Below the pieces are notes generated by a model, which saw only the letters and a list, made by a program, of their open reading frames with translations, was not told the origin of the DNA and made no database searches. This document shows, one piece after another, positions 9,861 through 18,517 of a DNA stretch of 64,000 nucleotides. How positions within the stretch are numbered: position 1 is the stretch's first letter; each line of letters starts with the position of its first letter. The translations under genes were made by a program, and so were the position numbers. This DNA comes from UBA1672 sp965263215 (GTDB lineage Bacteria; Pseudomonadota; Alphaproteobacteria; Micavibrionales; Micavibrionaceae), in assembly GCA_965263215.1 (NCBI GenBank), contig OZ253663.1, positions 1,612,001 through 1,676,000 on the forward strand. Direction: 5' to 3'.

Positions 9861-10610
9861 TTATATTTGATGTTCTGAGTTTTTAATGTTGCCGAAACGA
9901 CGATCGCGGGATGCATATTCATTTAACGCGTGGATTAGGTCTTTCTTACCAAAATCCGGCCAGAGTGTTGGAAGAAATACCATTTCAGTGTAGGCACATT
10001 GCCAAAGAAGGAAATTACTAATGCGTTGTTCCCCACTCGTGCGAATTAATAAATCCGGATCAGGAATATTTTTCGTCATCACGTAGCTAGATATAGTTTT
10101 CTCTATGTCCTTAACATCAGGCTTCACGCCCGTTTTTATGGCTTCTTGTATCATTGCTTCTGTTGCTTGCGCAATGTCATGACGTCCACCATAATTCAGG
10201 GCAATAATAACATGAATACCATCATTATCTTTCGTTAAGGATTCTGCATTTTCGATTAAATCAACGATATCATCATCAAAAGCACGGCGATCACCAATGA
10301 CTGAAAGCTTTGCATTTTTTTGATGGAATTCAGCTGTTTGAGAGCGCAGATATTGCCGCAGCAGCTTCATTAGATCATTAACTTCTTGTTCTGGCCTGTT
10401 CCAGTTTTCGGACGAAAAACCAAACAATGTAATATGTTTAATGCCAAACTCGGCAGCATTTTCTATGATGCGTTTGACGCTCTCAGCACCTTTTTTGTGC
10501 CCCATCGTTCTCGGTAGACCACGTTTTTTTGCCCAACGCCCATTACCGTCCATAATGACGGCAATATGTTTCGGAATATCATTTGTTTTTTTATCTGGCT
10601 TTTGTGACAT
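9861..10610 (-). CDS. uppS: Isoprenyl transferase (undecaprenyl diphosphate synthase)
   Basis: Condenses isopentenyl diphosphate onto farnesyl diphosphate in cis to make the C55 lipid carrier for peptidoglycan and O-antigen. The 249 residues contain the hallmark IAVIMDGNGRWAKKRGLP (catalytic Asp and the diphosphate-binding residues), the HGFSSENW-type segment seen here as FGFSSENWNRP, and RTSGEQRISNFLLWQ near the C-terminus. Length is normal. It follows frr by 17 bp and precedes cdsA. Confidence 0.97.
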   Translation of the reverse strand: MSQKPDKKTNDIPKHIAVIMDGNGRWAKKRGLPRTMGHKKGAESVKRIIENAAEFGIKHITLFGFSSENWNRPEQEVNDLMKLLRQYLRSQTAEFHQKNAKLSVIGDRRAFDDDIVDLIENAESLTKDNDGIHVIIALNYGGRHDIAQATEAMIQEAIKTGVKPDVKDIEKTISSYVMTKNIPDPDLLIRTSGEQRISNFLLWQCAYTEMVFLPTLWPDFGKKDLIHALNEYASRDRRFGNIKNSEHQI

Positions 10611-10627
10611 TCTTCACCCGCAATGAC

Positions 10628-11182
10628 CTAAACGGTCATGATGTCGCTTTCCTTGTCTGATAGCAGCGTGTCTATTTCTTTAATAGTTTCATCAGTCAGT
10701 TTCTGAACTTCATCAGAAAGGCGTTTAAGGTCATCTTCCGATATGTCACCGTCTTTTTCCATTTTCTTAACCGCATCCATGCCGTCTTTACGAACATTTC
10801 GTACAGATATGCGTGCAGTTTCGGCGTATTTTCCGGCAATCTTGGTTAATTCTTTGCGACGTTCTTCATTAAGATCAGGAATAGGAATGCGAATATTGTT
10901 ACCATCAGGCATCGGATTCAAGCCAAGGCCAGCATCACGGATAGCTTTCTCAACTGACTTTACTGCAGAGGCATCCCATACCTGAACCGAAATTAAACGC
11001 GATTCAGGGACGCTGATTGTTCCAACCTGATTAAGTGGCATCTTGCTACCGTATAAATCAACAATCACAGGATCAAGTAAGCTCGCAGATGCGCGGCCAG
11101 TGCGTAACCCTGAAAATTCTTTTTGTAGAGCGTCAAAAGCTCCTTCCATACGGCGTTGTATGTCCTGTTTACTGTACGACAT
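10628..11182 (-). CDS. frr: Ribosome recycling factor
   Basis: Splits post-termination ribosomes together with EF-G. The 184-residue protein matches the family in length and in its conserved blocks: GLRTGRASASLLDPV near the N-terminus, then YGSKMPLNQVGTISVPESR, and PIPDLNEERRKELTKIA in the middle. The rest of the three-helix bundle continues to the end. It is encoded 27 bp after pyrH, in the almost universal order tsf-pyrH-frr-uppS. Confidence 0.98.
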   Translation of the reverse strand: MSYSKQDIQRRMEGAFDALQKEFSGLRTGRASASLLDPVIVDLYGSKMPLNQVGTISVPESRLISVQVWDASAVKSVEKAIRDAGLGLNPMPDGNNIRIPIPDLNEERRKELTKIAGKYAETARISVRNVRKDGMDAVKKMEKDGDISEDDLKRLSDEVQKLTDETIKEIDTLLSDKESDIMTV

Positions 11183-11209
11183 GATTTCAAACCTCGTTAT
11201 TGCTGTTCT

Positions 11210-11959
11210 TTATGTGTTTGTGACAACTGTATATTTGCCTTCTGACTGAGCTACCTTAGCAAAATTTCCTTCCTCAAGAATAGAAAAAACAACAATAGGT
11301 ATGTTGTTTTCCCGTGCAAGGGAAATTGCCGTGGCATCCATAACTTTTAAATCTTTAGTTAGGACATCAATATAAGAAATACGATCATAATGCTCCGCGT
11401 CCGGATTAGTTTTGGGATCAGCAGAATAAACGCCATCAACCTTAGTGCCCTTCATGATAACATTACAATCCATTTCAGATGCGCGCAGTGCTGCGCCTGT
11501 ATCTGTTGTAAAATATGGGTTACCTGTACCAGCGGCAAAAATAACAACGCGCCCTTTTTCCATGTGGCGCATTGCACGGCGGCGAATATACGGCTCACAA
11601 ATTGAATCCATTCTTATGGCGGATTGCACACGTGTATCAACGTCCATGTGCTCTAGCGCGTTTTGCAGTGCAAGCGCATTGATAACAATACCAAGCATAC
11701 CCATATAATCGGCGGTTGTTCTGTCCATCCCGTCAGCAGCACCTGACACGCCGCGGAATATATTACCCGCGCCAACAACGACACAAACCTCGATGCCAAG
11801 GTCCACAACTTGTTTAATATCATTGGCAACACGTTTGACAGTGTCAGGGTTAAGGCCGAACTCTTTATCGCCCATCAGAACTTCACCTGACATTTTAAGC
11901 ATAACACGCTTATAGGGGGAAACCGATGTTACACCTTCGGTTTGGTTCTCTGCAGTCAT
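11210..11959 (-). CDS. pyrH: UMP kinase
   Basis: Phosphorylates UMP to UDP in the cytoplasm; amino-acid-kinase fold, normally hexameric and regulated by GTP and UTP. Conserved blocks are present: KRVMLKMSGEVLMG at the nucleotide site, GAGNIFRG, and GTGNPYFTTDTGAALRA. I prefer the ATG at 11959 over the ATG six bases upstream (11965), because a GGAG motif lies about 8 nt before 11959 but only 2 nt before 11965. There is a short N-terminal tail of about 15 residues before the core. A hairpin in the gap after tsf may lower its expression relative to tsf. Confidence 0.96.
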   Translation of the reverse strand: MTAENQTEGVTSVSPYKRVMLKMSGEVLMGDKEFGLNPDTVKRVANDIKQVVDLGIEVCVVVGAGNIFRGVSGAADGMDRTTADYMGMLGIVINALALQNALEHMDVDTRVQSAIRMDSICEPYIRRRAMRHMEKGRVVIFAAGTGNPYFTTDTGAALRASEMDCNVIMKGTKVDGVYSADPKTNPDAEHYDRISYIDVLTKDLKVMDATAISLARENNIPIVVFSILEEGNFAKVAQSEGKYTVVTNT

Positions 11960-12014
11960 ACCCATAGCTCCGTCTCACTTAAGTCTTGTAAAATTTATGT
12001 GTTTGAATATAGAG

Positions 12015-12043
12015 ACAGCCGCACGATTTATCAATGCGGCTGT
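12015..12043 (-). terminator. Strong hairpin between tsf and pyrH
   Basis: A perfect 9-bp inverted repeat, ACAGCCGCA and TGCGGCTGT, with an 11-nt loop lies in the 107-bp gap after tsf. No U-run follows it on the minus strand, so it is not a complete Rho-independent terminator. It could act as a partial terminator or as an mRNA 3' end stabiliser for rpsB-tsf. The structure is seen; its role is inferred. Confidence 0.45.
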
Positions 12044-12066
12044 TCAAAAATCACTAAGAACTGCTA

Positions 12067-12963
12067 TTAACCGTTTGCTACAGCAGCAACTTCAGCAGCA
12101 AAGTCTTCTTCTTCTTTTTCAATGCCTTCACCAAGCTGCACACGTGCAAATTCAGCAAGTTTGATATCTGATCCTACTGCAGCTTCCACTGTCTTATCAG
12201 TGTCCATAATGAAAGGTTGCTCTGTTAAGCAAATTTCTTCGTAGAATTTACGGATACGGCCTTCAACCATTTTTTCTGCAATTTCAGCAGGCTTGCCGGA
12301 CGCAATAGCCTGTTCTTTTAGAACACTGCGCTCACGATCAAGAACTTCAGGGTCAACTGATTCTTTGTTCAAAAATTGTGGGTTTGCAGCGGCAACATGC
12401 ATTGCTACTTGCTTACCTGTGGCTTGAAGCGATTCAGCATCTTTAGATGATTCTAGGGCAACCAAAACACCAATTTTTCCCAGACCGTCTGCGAGTGCAC
12501 TGTGCACATAACCAACAACTGCGCCTTGTGGAACAGTTAAGCGTGTCATACGACGGATAGCCATGTTTTCACCAATTGTAGCAATAAGGTCGGTTAACGT
12601 CTGCTCAATTGTTTTACCGTCAAGATCGGCGGCGTTTAATTCTTCTAAAGTATTCACAGTAAGAGCTGTGTCAGCAACTTTACGTACAAACGACTGGAAT
12701 TCCTCGTTGCGAGCAACGAAGTCTGTTTCCGCATTTACTTCGACAACTGCGCCATTCGCACCGTCAGTAACAACAGCAACCAAGCCTTCTGCAGCCGTGC
12801 GGCCGGATTTTTTGGCAGCTTTTGCAAGACCTTGCGTACGAAGCCAGTCTACAGCTTGTTCCATATTACCATCATTCTCAACAAGGGCTTTCTTGGCATC
12901 CATCATGCCTACGCCTGTTGATTCACGAAGTTCTTTTACCATTGATGCTGTGATATCAGCCAT
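12067..12963 (-). CDS. tsf: Translation elongation factor Ts
   Basis: Nucleotide exchange factor for EF-Tu. The 298-residue protein begins with the UBA-like N-terminal domain (MADITASMVKELRESTGVG) and has the conserved VGMMDAKKAL and the ETDFVARNEEF segment of the core, followed by dimerisation and C-terminal modules. It is encoded 56 bp after rpsB. Length and domains are ordinary. Confidence 0.98.
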   Translation of the reverse strand: MADITASMVKELRESTGVGMMDAKKALVENDGNMEQAVDWLRTQGLAKAAKKSGRTAAEGLVAVVTDGANGAVVEVNAETDFVARNEEFQSFVRKVADTALTVNTLEELNAADLDGKTIEQTLTDLIATIGENMAIRRMTRLTVPQGAVVGYVHSALADGLGKIGVLVALESSKDAESLQATGKQVAMHVAAANPQFLNKESVDPEVLDRERSVLKEQAIASGKPAEIAEKMVEGRIRKFYEEICLTEQPFIMDTDKTVEAAVGSDIKLAEFARVQLGEGIEKEEEDFAAEVAAVANG

Positions 12964-13019
12964 TTTTTCGTCCTCTTTATTTATACGATAAAATTAAAAT
13001 ATGTGCGGGAGCACCGGCG

Positions 13020-13934
13020 TTATGCCGATGCTGCCTTCTTAGCTTTTGCAGCCTCTTTGTCATCTGCTTTTTCTTCTTTTTTAGAATCATCCGCAGGTTT
13101 TTTATCAGCTTTAGCTTTAGTTTCTTTTGGTTCTTCCTTTTTCTTCTCAGCCTTTGCAGGTGCTTTCTTTTTTGCGGCTTCTTTTTCTTTTGGAAGATCA
13201 ACTTTTACGTTTTCAGATGCACCAAGGTCTTTACCACTTTTGCCAAGCTCTGCCTGAAGACCGTCAACAACGGCACCAACGACAAGCTCACAATATAGGT
13301 CAATCGCGCGCAATGCATCATCATTACCAGGGATAACGTAATCAATACCATCAAGGTCGCCGTTACTGTCAACGATAGCAAATACAGGAATACCAAGCTT
13401 GTTGGCTTCTTTAATTGCGATATCTTCTTTATTCGTGTCGATAATGAAAAGAGCATCAGGCTGTCCACCCATGTCTTTAATACCACCAATAGATGATTCA
13501 AGCTTGTTACGTTCACGTGTCATCATCAAAAGTTCTTTTTTCGTGTAACCGGACTGGTCGCCACCAAGAATTTTCTCAAGGTCACGCAAACGGTTGATAG
13601 ATGCTGTGATTGTTTTCCAGTTCGTCATCATACCGCCAAGCCAGCGTTGATTAACGTAGTATTGACCACAACGCTTTGCGCTTTCTGCGATTGTTTCTTG
13701 TGCTTGTCTTTTTGTACCAACAAACAAAATACGACCACCTTTAGAAACGATGTTTCTAATCTCAGTCAAAGCTGTGTGCAGCATTGGTTGTGTTTGTTGT
13801 AAATCAAGAATGTGAACGCCGTTACGCACACCAAAGATGTACTGACGCATTTTTGGATTCCAGCGACGTGTGTGGTGGCCAAAGTGGACACCCGCCTCTA
13901 GTAGTTGACGCATAGTGAATTCAGGTACTGCCAT
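13020..13934 (-). CDS. rpsB: 30S ribosomal protein S2 with long lysine/alanine/glutamate tail
   Basis: Small-subunit ribosomal protein S2. The start is the ATG at 13934, preceded by a strong AAGGAG Shine-Dalgarno. An upstream in-frame ATG at 14039 would add 35 residues unlike S2, so it is rejected. The first 240 residues are a normal S2 (MAVPEFTMRQLLEAGVHFGH; later GIPVFAIVDSNGD). The last 60 or so form a low-complexity tail rich in Lys, Ala and Glu, ending KAASA. C-terminal extensions of S2 are known in Alphaproteobacteria. The gene heads the cluster and has a structured leader. Confidence 0.96.
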   Translation of the reverse strand: MAVPEFTMRQLLEAGVHFGHHTRRWNPKMRQYIFGVRNGVHILDLQQTQPMLHTALTEIRNIVSKGGRILFVGTKRQAQETIAESAKRCGQYYVNQRWLGGMMTNWKTITASINRLRDLEKILGGDQSGYTKKELLMMTRERNKLESSIGGIKDMGGQPDALFIIDTNKEDIAIKEANKLGIPVFAIVDSNGDLDGIDYVIPGNDDALRAIDLYCELVVGAVVDGLQAELGKSGKDLGASENVKVDLPKEKEAAKKKAPAKAEKKKEEPKETKAKADKKPADDSKKEEKADDKEAAKAKKAASA

Positions 13935-13975
13935 TGTATTTCTCCTTTGCCGGTTATACCTCTGCGAGATGTTGA

Positions 13976-14022
13976 GTAACCATTTGGTTACACCGGACGG
14001 GCATATATCCATGATCGGATAT
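13976..14022 (-). promoter_or_regulatory. Two inverted repeats in the rpsB 5' leader
   Basis: The untranslated region ahead of rpsB contains GTAACCA/TGGTTAC (13976-13991, separated by 2 nt) and ATATCC/GGATAT (14005-14022, 6-nt loop). In several bacteria S2 represses its own operon through the leader. These repeats lie where such an element would be, but I do not recognise a known consensus. The repeats are seen; regulation is inferred. Confidence 0.3.
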
Positions 14023-14058
14023 AGTCCCAAATCCCGCATGTGAATTTAAAACTGTGGT

Positions 14059-14087
14059 TTTCTAACGTGTAACGTAGCGGAATGCAA
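14059..14087 (-). promoter_or_regulatory. Candidate rpsB promoter
   Basis: Reading the minus strand, TTGCAT and TAGAAA are separated by 17 nt, a fair match to -35 and -10 boxes, about 125 nt upstream of the rpsB start and just after the dnaE stop codon. A promoter is expected here because rpsB opens a new cluster. The match is weak and the call is tentative. Confidence 0.3.
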
Positions 14088-14111
14088 GGAAAAACAGCAT
14101 GGATTTGAACG

Positions 14112-17100
14112 TTATATTTCCGATATTTCAATAACACCATTTTGTGCACGAATAATGTTACGTGCTTGCGAACTGAGTGACCACGCTCCCGGAATGTTAA
14201 TCTGGGCGATGCGATTGTCATTTATGTGTGCTAATATTTTGATTTTAGAACGCCCTCTACCCTCAATATCAAGAAACTCTTTGATTTTGGGTGCGGCATC
14301 CGGTGATGATATGTGGATTTTTATTTCATTTATTTTTCCATCAAGCGCTAACTCTAGCGGTTGTATTTTAGAAGATGTAAAACGAAGTTGGTCATCTTGT
14401 ATTTCGGCATCAACGGAGAGCAGCAAGGATTCACCTGCTTCCAAATATTCTCGTGCTGCGTTCAATGTTTCAGAAAATATCGTAACTTCGTATATACCTG
14501 TCGGATCTGACAATTGAAGAAAGGCATATTTACTGCCCTTTTGGCTCATTTTTTCTTGTTTTTTCAACAATACACCAGCCATTTGATAAACTGCTGCGCC
14601 TTTGCTTGTAATGTCTTGTTCTACCTGAAGAAGTGATTTGATGTTCATTCGATCAAATTGTGCTTGGCGTGTATCAAGTGGGTGTGCAGATAAATAAAAC
14701 CCAACAGCCGCAAATTCATGTGCTAATTTTTCTAATGGCCCCCAATTTGAAACTTCAGGCAAAGACGGCATACCAAGGCCACTGTCACCGCTATCATCAC
14801 CGAACAAACTGACCTGCCCAGAATCACGCTCTTGTGCCAAAGATTGTGCGTAACGCAAAACCATATCAGCGCCCTTGTGTAAGGATGCACGTTGCTCATG
14901 GAGGCTATCGAAGGCACCGGCACAGATCAGGCGTTCGAATTGTCTTTTATTCATGGTTTTGGGATCCAGACGCTTAGCAAAGTCCTGAATATCTTTATAG
15001 GGACCATTTTGTTCGCGCTCGGCTATCATTTTTTGCATAGCGTCTTCGCCAACCCCTTTCAATGCGGCAAGTGCATAACGTACGCTATCACCTTCTACTT
15101 TAAAAACAGGTGCTGATTTATTGACGTCGGGGGGAATAAGCTTCAGATCGAATTTATCCATGTCTTGTTTGAAAATACTGAGTTTATCGGTATTTCCAAG
15201 GTCTAATGTCATTGATGCGGCCATAAATTCAACCGGATGATTGGCCTTCAGCCATGCCGTCCAATAGGCAATTAAAGCATAAGCGGCCGCGTGTGATTTG
15301 TTGAAACCGTATCCAGCAAATTTTGCAATTTGATCAAAAATTTCAGAAGATTTTTCGGCAGGCACGTCATGATGTTCTTTCGCACCATCAATGAATAATT
15401 TTCGCTGTTCATCCATTTCTTCTTTAATCTTTTTACCCATCGCGCGCCTGAGTAAATCCGCACCACCAAGTGTATAGCCCGCGAGTTCCTGCGCGGCTTG
15501 CATCACTTGCTCCTGATAGATCATGATGCCGTAAGTTTCTTCGAGGAATGGCTGAAGAATATCGTGCATGTAATCAGGTTCTTCGCGTTCTTCCTTCACA
15601 TCAATATATTTAGGAATGTTGTCCATAGGACCCGGACGGTATAATGAAACAAGGGCAATGATATCTTCAAATCTGTTGGGCTTAACTTTCTTCAGCGTAT
15701 CACGCATCCCTGCACTTTCTAGCTGGAACACCCCCACAGTGTTACCTCGCGCCATAAGTTCATATGCTTTTTCGTCATCCAGGGGGATATCAAGAATGTT
15801 TATTTTTTGTCCGGTTTCTTCCTCAACGAAATCGAGACTTTTCTGAACAACGGTCATAGTTTTCAGACCAAGAAAGTCAAACTTTACAAGACCGGCTTGC
15901 TCGACATATTTCATGTTAAATTGTGTTACAGGCATATCAGAACGCGGGTCACGATAAAGCGGGACAAGCTCATCTAAGGGCCTATCGCCAATAACCACAC
16001 CAGCAGCATGTGTGGAGGCATGGCGGTATAAGCCCTCTAACTGAAGGGCTATATCAATCAACTTGCCTTGTGTTTCGTCTTTTTTACGCTCTGCGCGTAA
16101 ATCTGCATCGGCATTGAGTGCCTCTTGTAGCGTCATAGGCGCAGCAGGATTATTGGGAATCATCTTCGCAATACGGTCAACTTGGCCGTATGGCATTTGG
16201 AGAACTCGTCCAACATCACGAACAACGGCGCGTGCTTGTAGTTTACCAAAAGTAATAATTTGTGCGACATGATCATAACCATAGCGCTCTTGCACATACC
16301 GAATAACTTCATCACGGCGATCTTGGCAAAAGTCGATATCAAAGTCAGGCATGGAAACACGTTCGGGGTTTAGGAAACGCTCAAATAGTAAACCGAACTC
16401 AAGGGGGTCAAGGTCGGTGATCTTCAACGCCCAAGCCACAATAGAGCCAGCACCAGACCCCCTGCCCGGTCCAACAGGAATGTTGTTATCTTTTGACCAT
16501 TTAATAAAATCAGAAACGATTAGGAAGTATCCCGGAAACCCCATCTTATTAATAACATCAAGCTCAAAGTCCAAGCGTTCAAAATACGGTTTCGCAATTT
16601 CTTTTTTCTCTTCGTCTTTAAGGCCTTCTTTATAAACAAATTTGTCTAAACGCCATTCTAAACCTTCTTTTGATTGAGCAATAAGCTCCTCAAATTCAGG
16701 GCGCTTACTCTCTGTTTCGAATGGCGGTAATATTGGGGCTATTGGTTTTAAAAGATAAGAGCAGCGCTGCGCAATAATAGATGTATTCTGTATGGCTTCA
16801 GGCAGGTCTTTGAATAAATCAATCATTTCATTCGTAGATTTGAAATAATGATCAACTGTAACCCTACGGCGGTCTTGTTCTGTGACGTAACGTCCATCAG
16901 AAATACAAAGAAGTGCATCATGCGCTTCATGCGCGCCGCGATCTTTGAAATAGCAACCGTTCGTTGCAACAAGCGGAACATCGTATTGATATGCCAGATC
17001 GATCATTTTATGTTCGACCTGATCTTCTTCAGGTAAATTATGACGCTGAATTTCAATATAGAACCGATTATTAAATATTTTTTTCAGAGCTTGCAGGTTT

Positions 17101-17540
17101 TCTTCTGCTTTTTCAATTTGCCCATGAAAAACAGCATCAGATATGTGCCCCTTAGAGCCACCACTTAGGCAAATCAAGCCATCTGAAAATTGCGATATTT
17201 CGCTGATCGAGCTTTGAATGTCACCTTGACTATCATCATGCATGTAAGCGTCACTGACAATTTTGCACAGATTTCTATAACCGATTTCATTTTGAACCAA
17301 AAGGACAAGCTGATGGCCTTCATCATCAATAGTGATTTGGCATCCCAATATAGGCTGAACACCAGCCTTGGAGGCTTCTAGAGCAAATTCCATGGCGCCG
17401 AAAAGGTTGTTCGTATCGGTAATAGCAACGGCCGGCATTTTGGCATGCACGCACATCTTCACAAGGTCTTTAACCTTGATCGCTCCTTCTGCCAGAGAAT
17501 AGGCAGAGTGTACATGTAGGTGCACAAAATTTTCACTCAT
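14112..17540 (-). CDS. dnaE: DNA polymerase III alpha subunit
   Basis: Replicative DNA polymerase. The 1142-residue protein starts with the PHP domain (HLHVHSAYSLAEGAIKV, His7 and His9). Next come the polymerase core with the catalytic PDFDIDFCQDRRDEV near residue 396 and GPGRGSGAGSIVAWAL just before it, then the helix-hairpin-helix region and an OB-fold (around EVTIFSETLNAAREYL). Length fits the DnaE1 class. It follows lolD, as in many Alphaproteobacteria. The gap to rpsB is about 180 bp including the leader. Confidence 0.98.
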   Translation of the reverse strand: MSENFVHLHVHSAYSLAEGAIKVKDLVKMCVHAKMPAVAITDTNNLFGAMEFALEASKAGVQPILGCQITIDDEGHQLVLLVQNEIGYRNLCKIVSDAYMHDDSQGDIQSSISEISQFSDGLICLSGGSKGHISDAVFHGQIEKAEENLQALKKIFNNRFYIEIQRHNLPEEDQVEHKMIDLAYQYDVPLVATNGCYFKDRGAHEAHDALLCISDGRYVTEQDRRRVTVDHYFKSTNEMIDLFKDLPEAIQNTSIIAQRCSYLLKPIAPILPPFETESKRPEFEELIAQSKEGLEWRLDKFVYKEGLKDEEKKEIAKPYFERLDFELDVINKMGFPGYFLIVSDFIKWSKDNNIPVGPGRGSGAGSIVAWALKITDLDPLEFGLLFERFLNPERVSMPDFDIDFCQDRRDEVIRYVQERYGYDHVAQIITFGKLQARAVVRDVGRVLQMPYGQVDRIAKMIPNNPAAPMTLQEALNADADLRAERKKDETQGKLIDIALQLEGLYRHASTHAAGVVIGDRPLDELVPLYRDPRSDMPVTQFNMKYVEQAGLVKFDFLGLKTMTVVQKSLDFVEEETGQKINILDIPLDDEKAYELMARGNTVGVFQLESAGMRDTLKKVKPNRFEDIIALVSLYRPGPMDNIPKYIDVKEEREEPDYMHDILQPFLEETYGIMIYQEQVMQAAQELAGYTLGGADLLRRAMGKKIKEEMDEQRKLFIDGAKEHHDVPAEKSSEIFDQIAKFAGYGFNKSHAAAYALIAYWTAWLKANHPVEFMAASMTLDLGNTDKLSIFKQDMDKFDLKLIPPDVNKSAPVFKVEGDSVRYALAALKGVGEDAMQKMIAEREQNGPYKDIQDFAKRLDPKTMNKRQFERLICAGAFDSLHEQRASLHKGADMVLRYAQSLAQERDSGQVSLFGDDSGDSGLGMPSLPEVSNWGPLEKLAHEFAAVGFYLSAHPLDTRQAQFDRMNIKSLLQVEQDITSKGAAVYQMAGVLLKKQEKMSQKGSKYAFLQLSDPTGIYEVTIFSETLNAAREYLEAGESLLLSVDAEIQDDQLRFTSSKIQPLELALDGKINEIKIHISSPDAAPKIKEFLDIEGRGRSKIKILAHINDNRIAQINIPGAWSLSSQARNIIRAQNGVIEISEI

Positions 17541-17585
17541 GGAGCTACACTAGCAAAGAAATTGGGAAGATATCTATCGCAAATA

Positions 17586-18485
17586 TCAATAAGGTAATAT
17601 TCGTCCCGATTTTACTTCGAGGATACGATCCATTTGCTGCGCAAGTTCGATGTTGTGCGTAGCAATCAATGCCCCAATTCCACGTTTACGAACAAGATCG
17701 AGTAGCATTTCAAACACTTCCGCAGATGTTTCAGGATCAAGGTTTCCAGTTGGCTCGTCTGCGAATAAAAGTGTCGGGTCATTCATAAGGGCACGGGCAA
17801 TCGCAACGCGTTGCTGTTCACCACCGGACAAAGTCGCAGGCCTGTGCTTTAAACGTTCAGCTAAGCCGAGTTGCTCAAGTAGATCTGCGGCCTTATCTTT
17901 TGCGTCGTCGGCATTATGCCCTGCTATAATTTGCGGCATCGCTACATTTTCTAATGCGCTAAATTCAGGAAGAAGGTGGTGAAACTGATAAATAAAGCCA
18001 ATGTGACTGCTGCGAAGTTTTGTGCGCATTTTTTCAGATAAATTTGATACGTCTCTTTCATTCATCAATATTTGACCAGATGAAGGAGAATCAAGAAGTC
18101 CCAGAATATGCAGTAATGTTGATTTACCCGAACCACTCGGCCCGACAAGTGCGCAGATTTCACCAGAATATAAACGCAAATCAACGTTGTTTAGAATATT
18201 AAGCGTGTTTGAGCCTTGTGTGTATGTTTTATGTAGGCCACGAACCATCAAAACAAGTTGGCCTTCATCAATGTGCGGTTCATCGAATTCCTCGTCCAGA
18301 ATATCATCTTCTAAAACGTCTTCATCGTCTTCTTCATCAAAGAAATACTCAGTGTCTTCTAATGCTTCTTTTTCAGGCTCTTCATATTTCTTAGAGCCCG
18401 GTCGCGGAATATAGTAATCCTCCCTGAAGCCTTTTGAATCGGGAAAGCTGTATTTCTCAAATATTTCCATTAAACGTGCGCCCAT
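17586..18485 (-). CDS. lolD: Lipoprotein-releasing ABC transporter ATPase LolD with acidic N-terminal extension
   Basis: ATPase of the LolCDE complex that extracts outer-membrane lipoproteins from the inner membrane. The ABC domain occupies about residues 78-299: Walker A GPSGSGKST (115-123), signature LSGGEQQ, Walker B LLFADEP followed by TGNLD. LolD is usually 220-235 residues. Here about 75 residues precede the domain and end in a run rich in Asp and Glu (44-75). The extension starts 32 bp after lolC, normal operon spacing, and reads like real coding sequence. An internal ATG at residue 80 would give a standard-size LolD, so the start is uncertain; a further ATG lies at residue 6. Confidence 0.93.
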   Translation of the reverse strand: MGARLMEIFEKYSFPDSKGFREDYYIPRPGSKKYEEPEKEALEDTEYFFDEEDDEDVLEDDILDEEFDEPHIDEGQLVLMVRGLHKTYTQGSNTLNILNNVDLRLYSGEICALVGPSGSGKSTLLHILGLLDSPSSGQILMNERDVSNLSEKMRTKLRSSHIGFIYQFHHLLPEFSALENVAMPQIIAGHNADDAKDKAADLLEQLGLAERLKHRPATLSGGEQQRVAIARALMNDPTLLFADEPTGNLDPETSAEVFEMLLDLVRKRGIGALIATHNIELAQQMDRILEVKSGRILPY

Positions 18486-18517
18486 AATTCAATCATGATG
18501 CTATAAATAACCAACTG

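Noticed and set aside
12563..12991. Plus-strand reading frame opposite tsf
   Set aside because: Antisense to EF-Ts; Ser/Ala-rich composition is what the complement of tsf codons gives.
13935..14039. In-frame upstream ATG that would extend rpsB by 35 residues
   Set aside because: The sequence is unlike any S2 start, and a strong AAGGAG motif lies just before the ATG at 13934.
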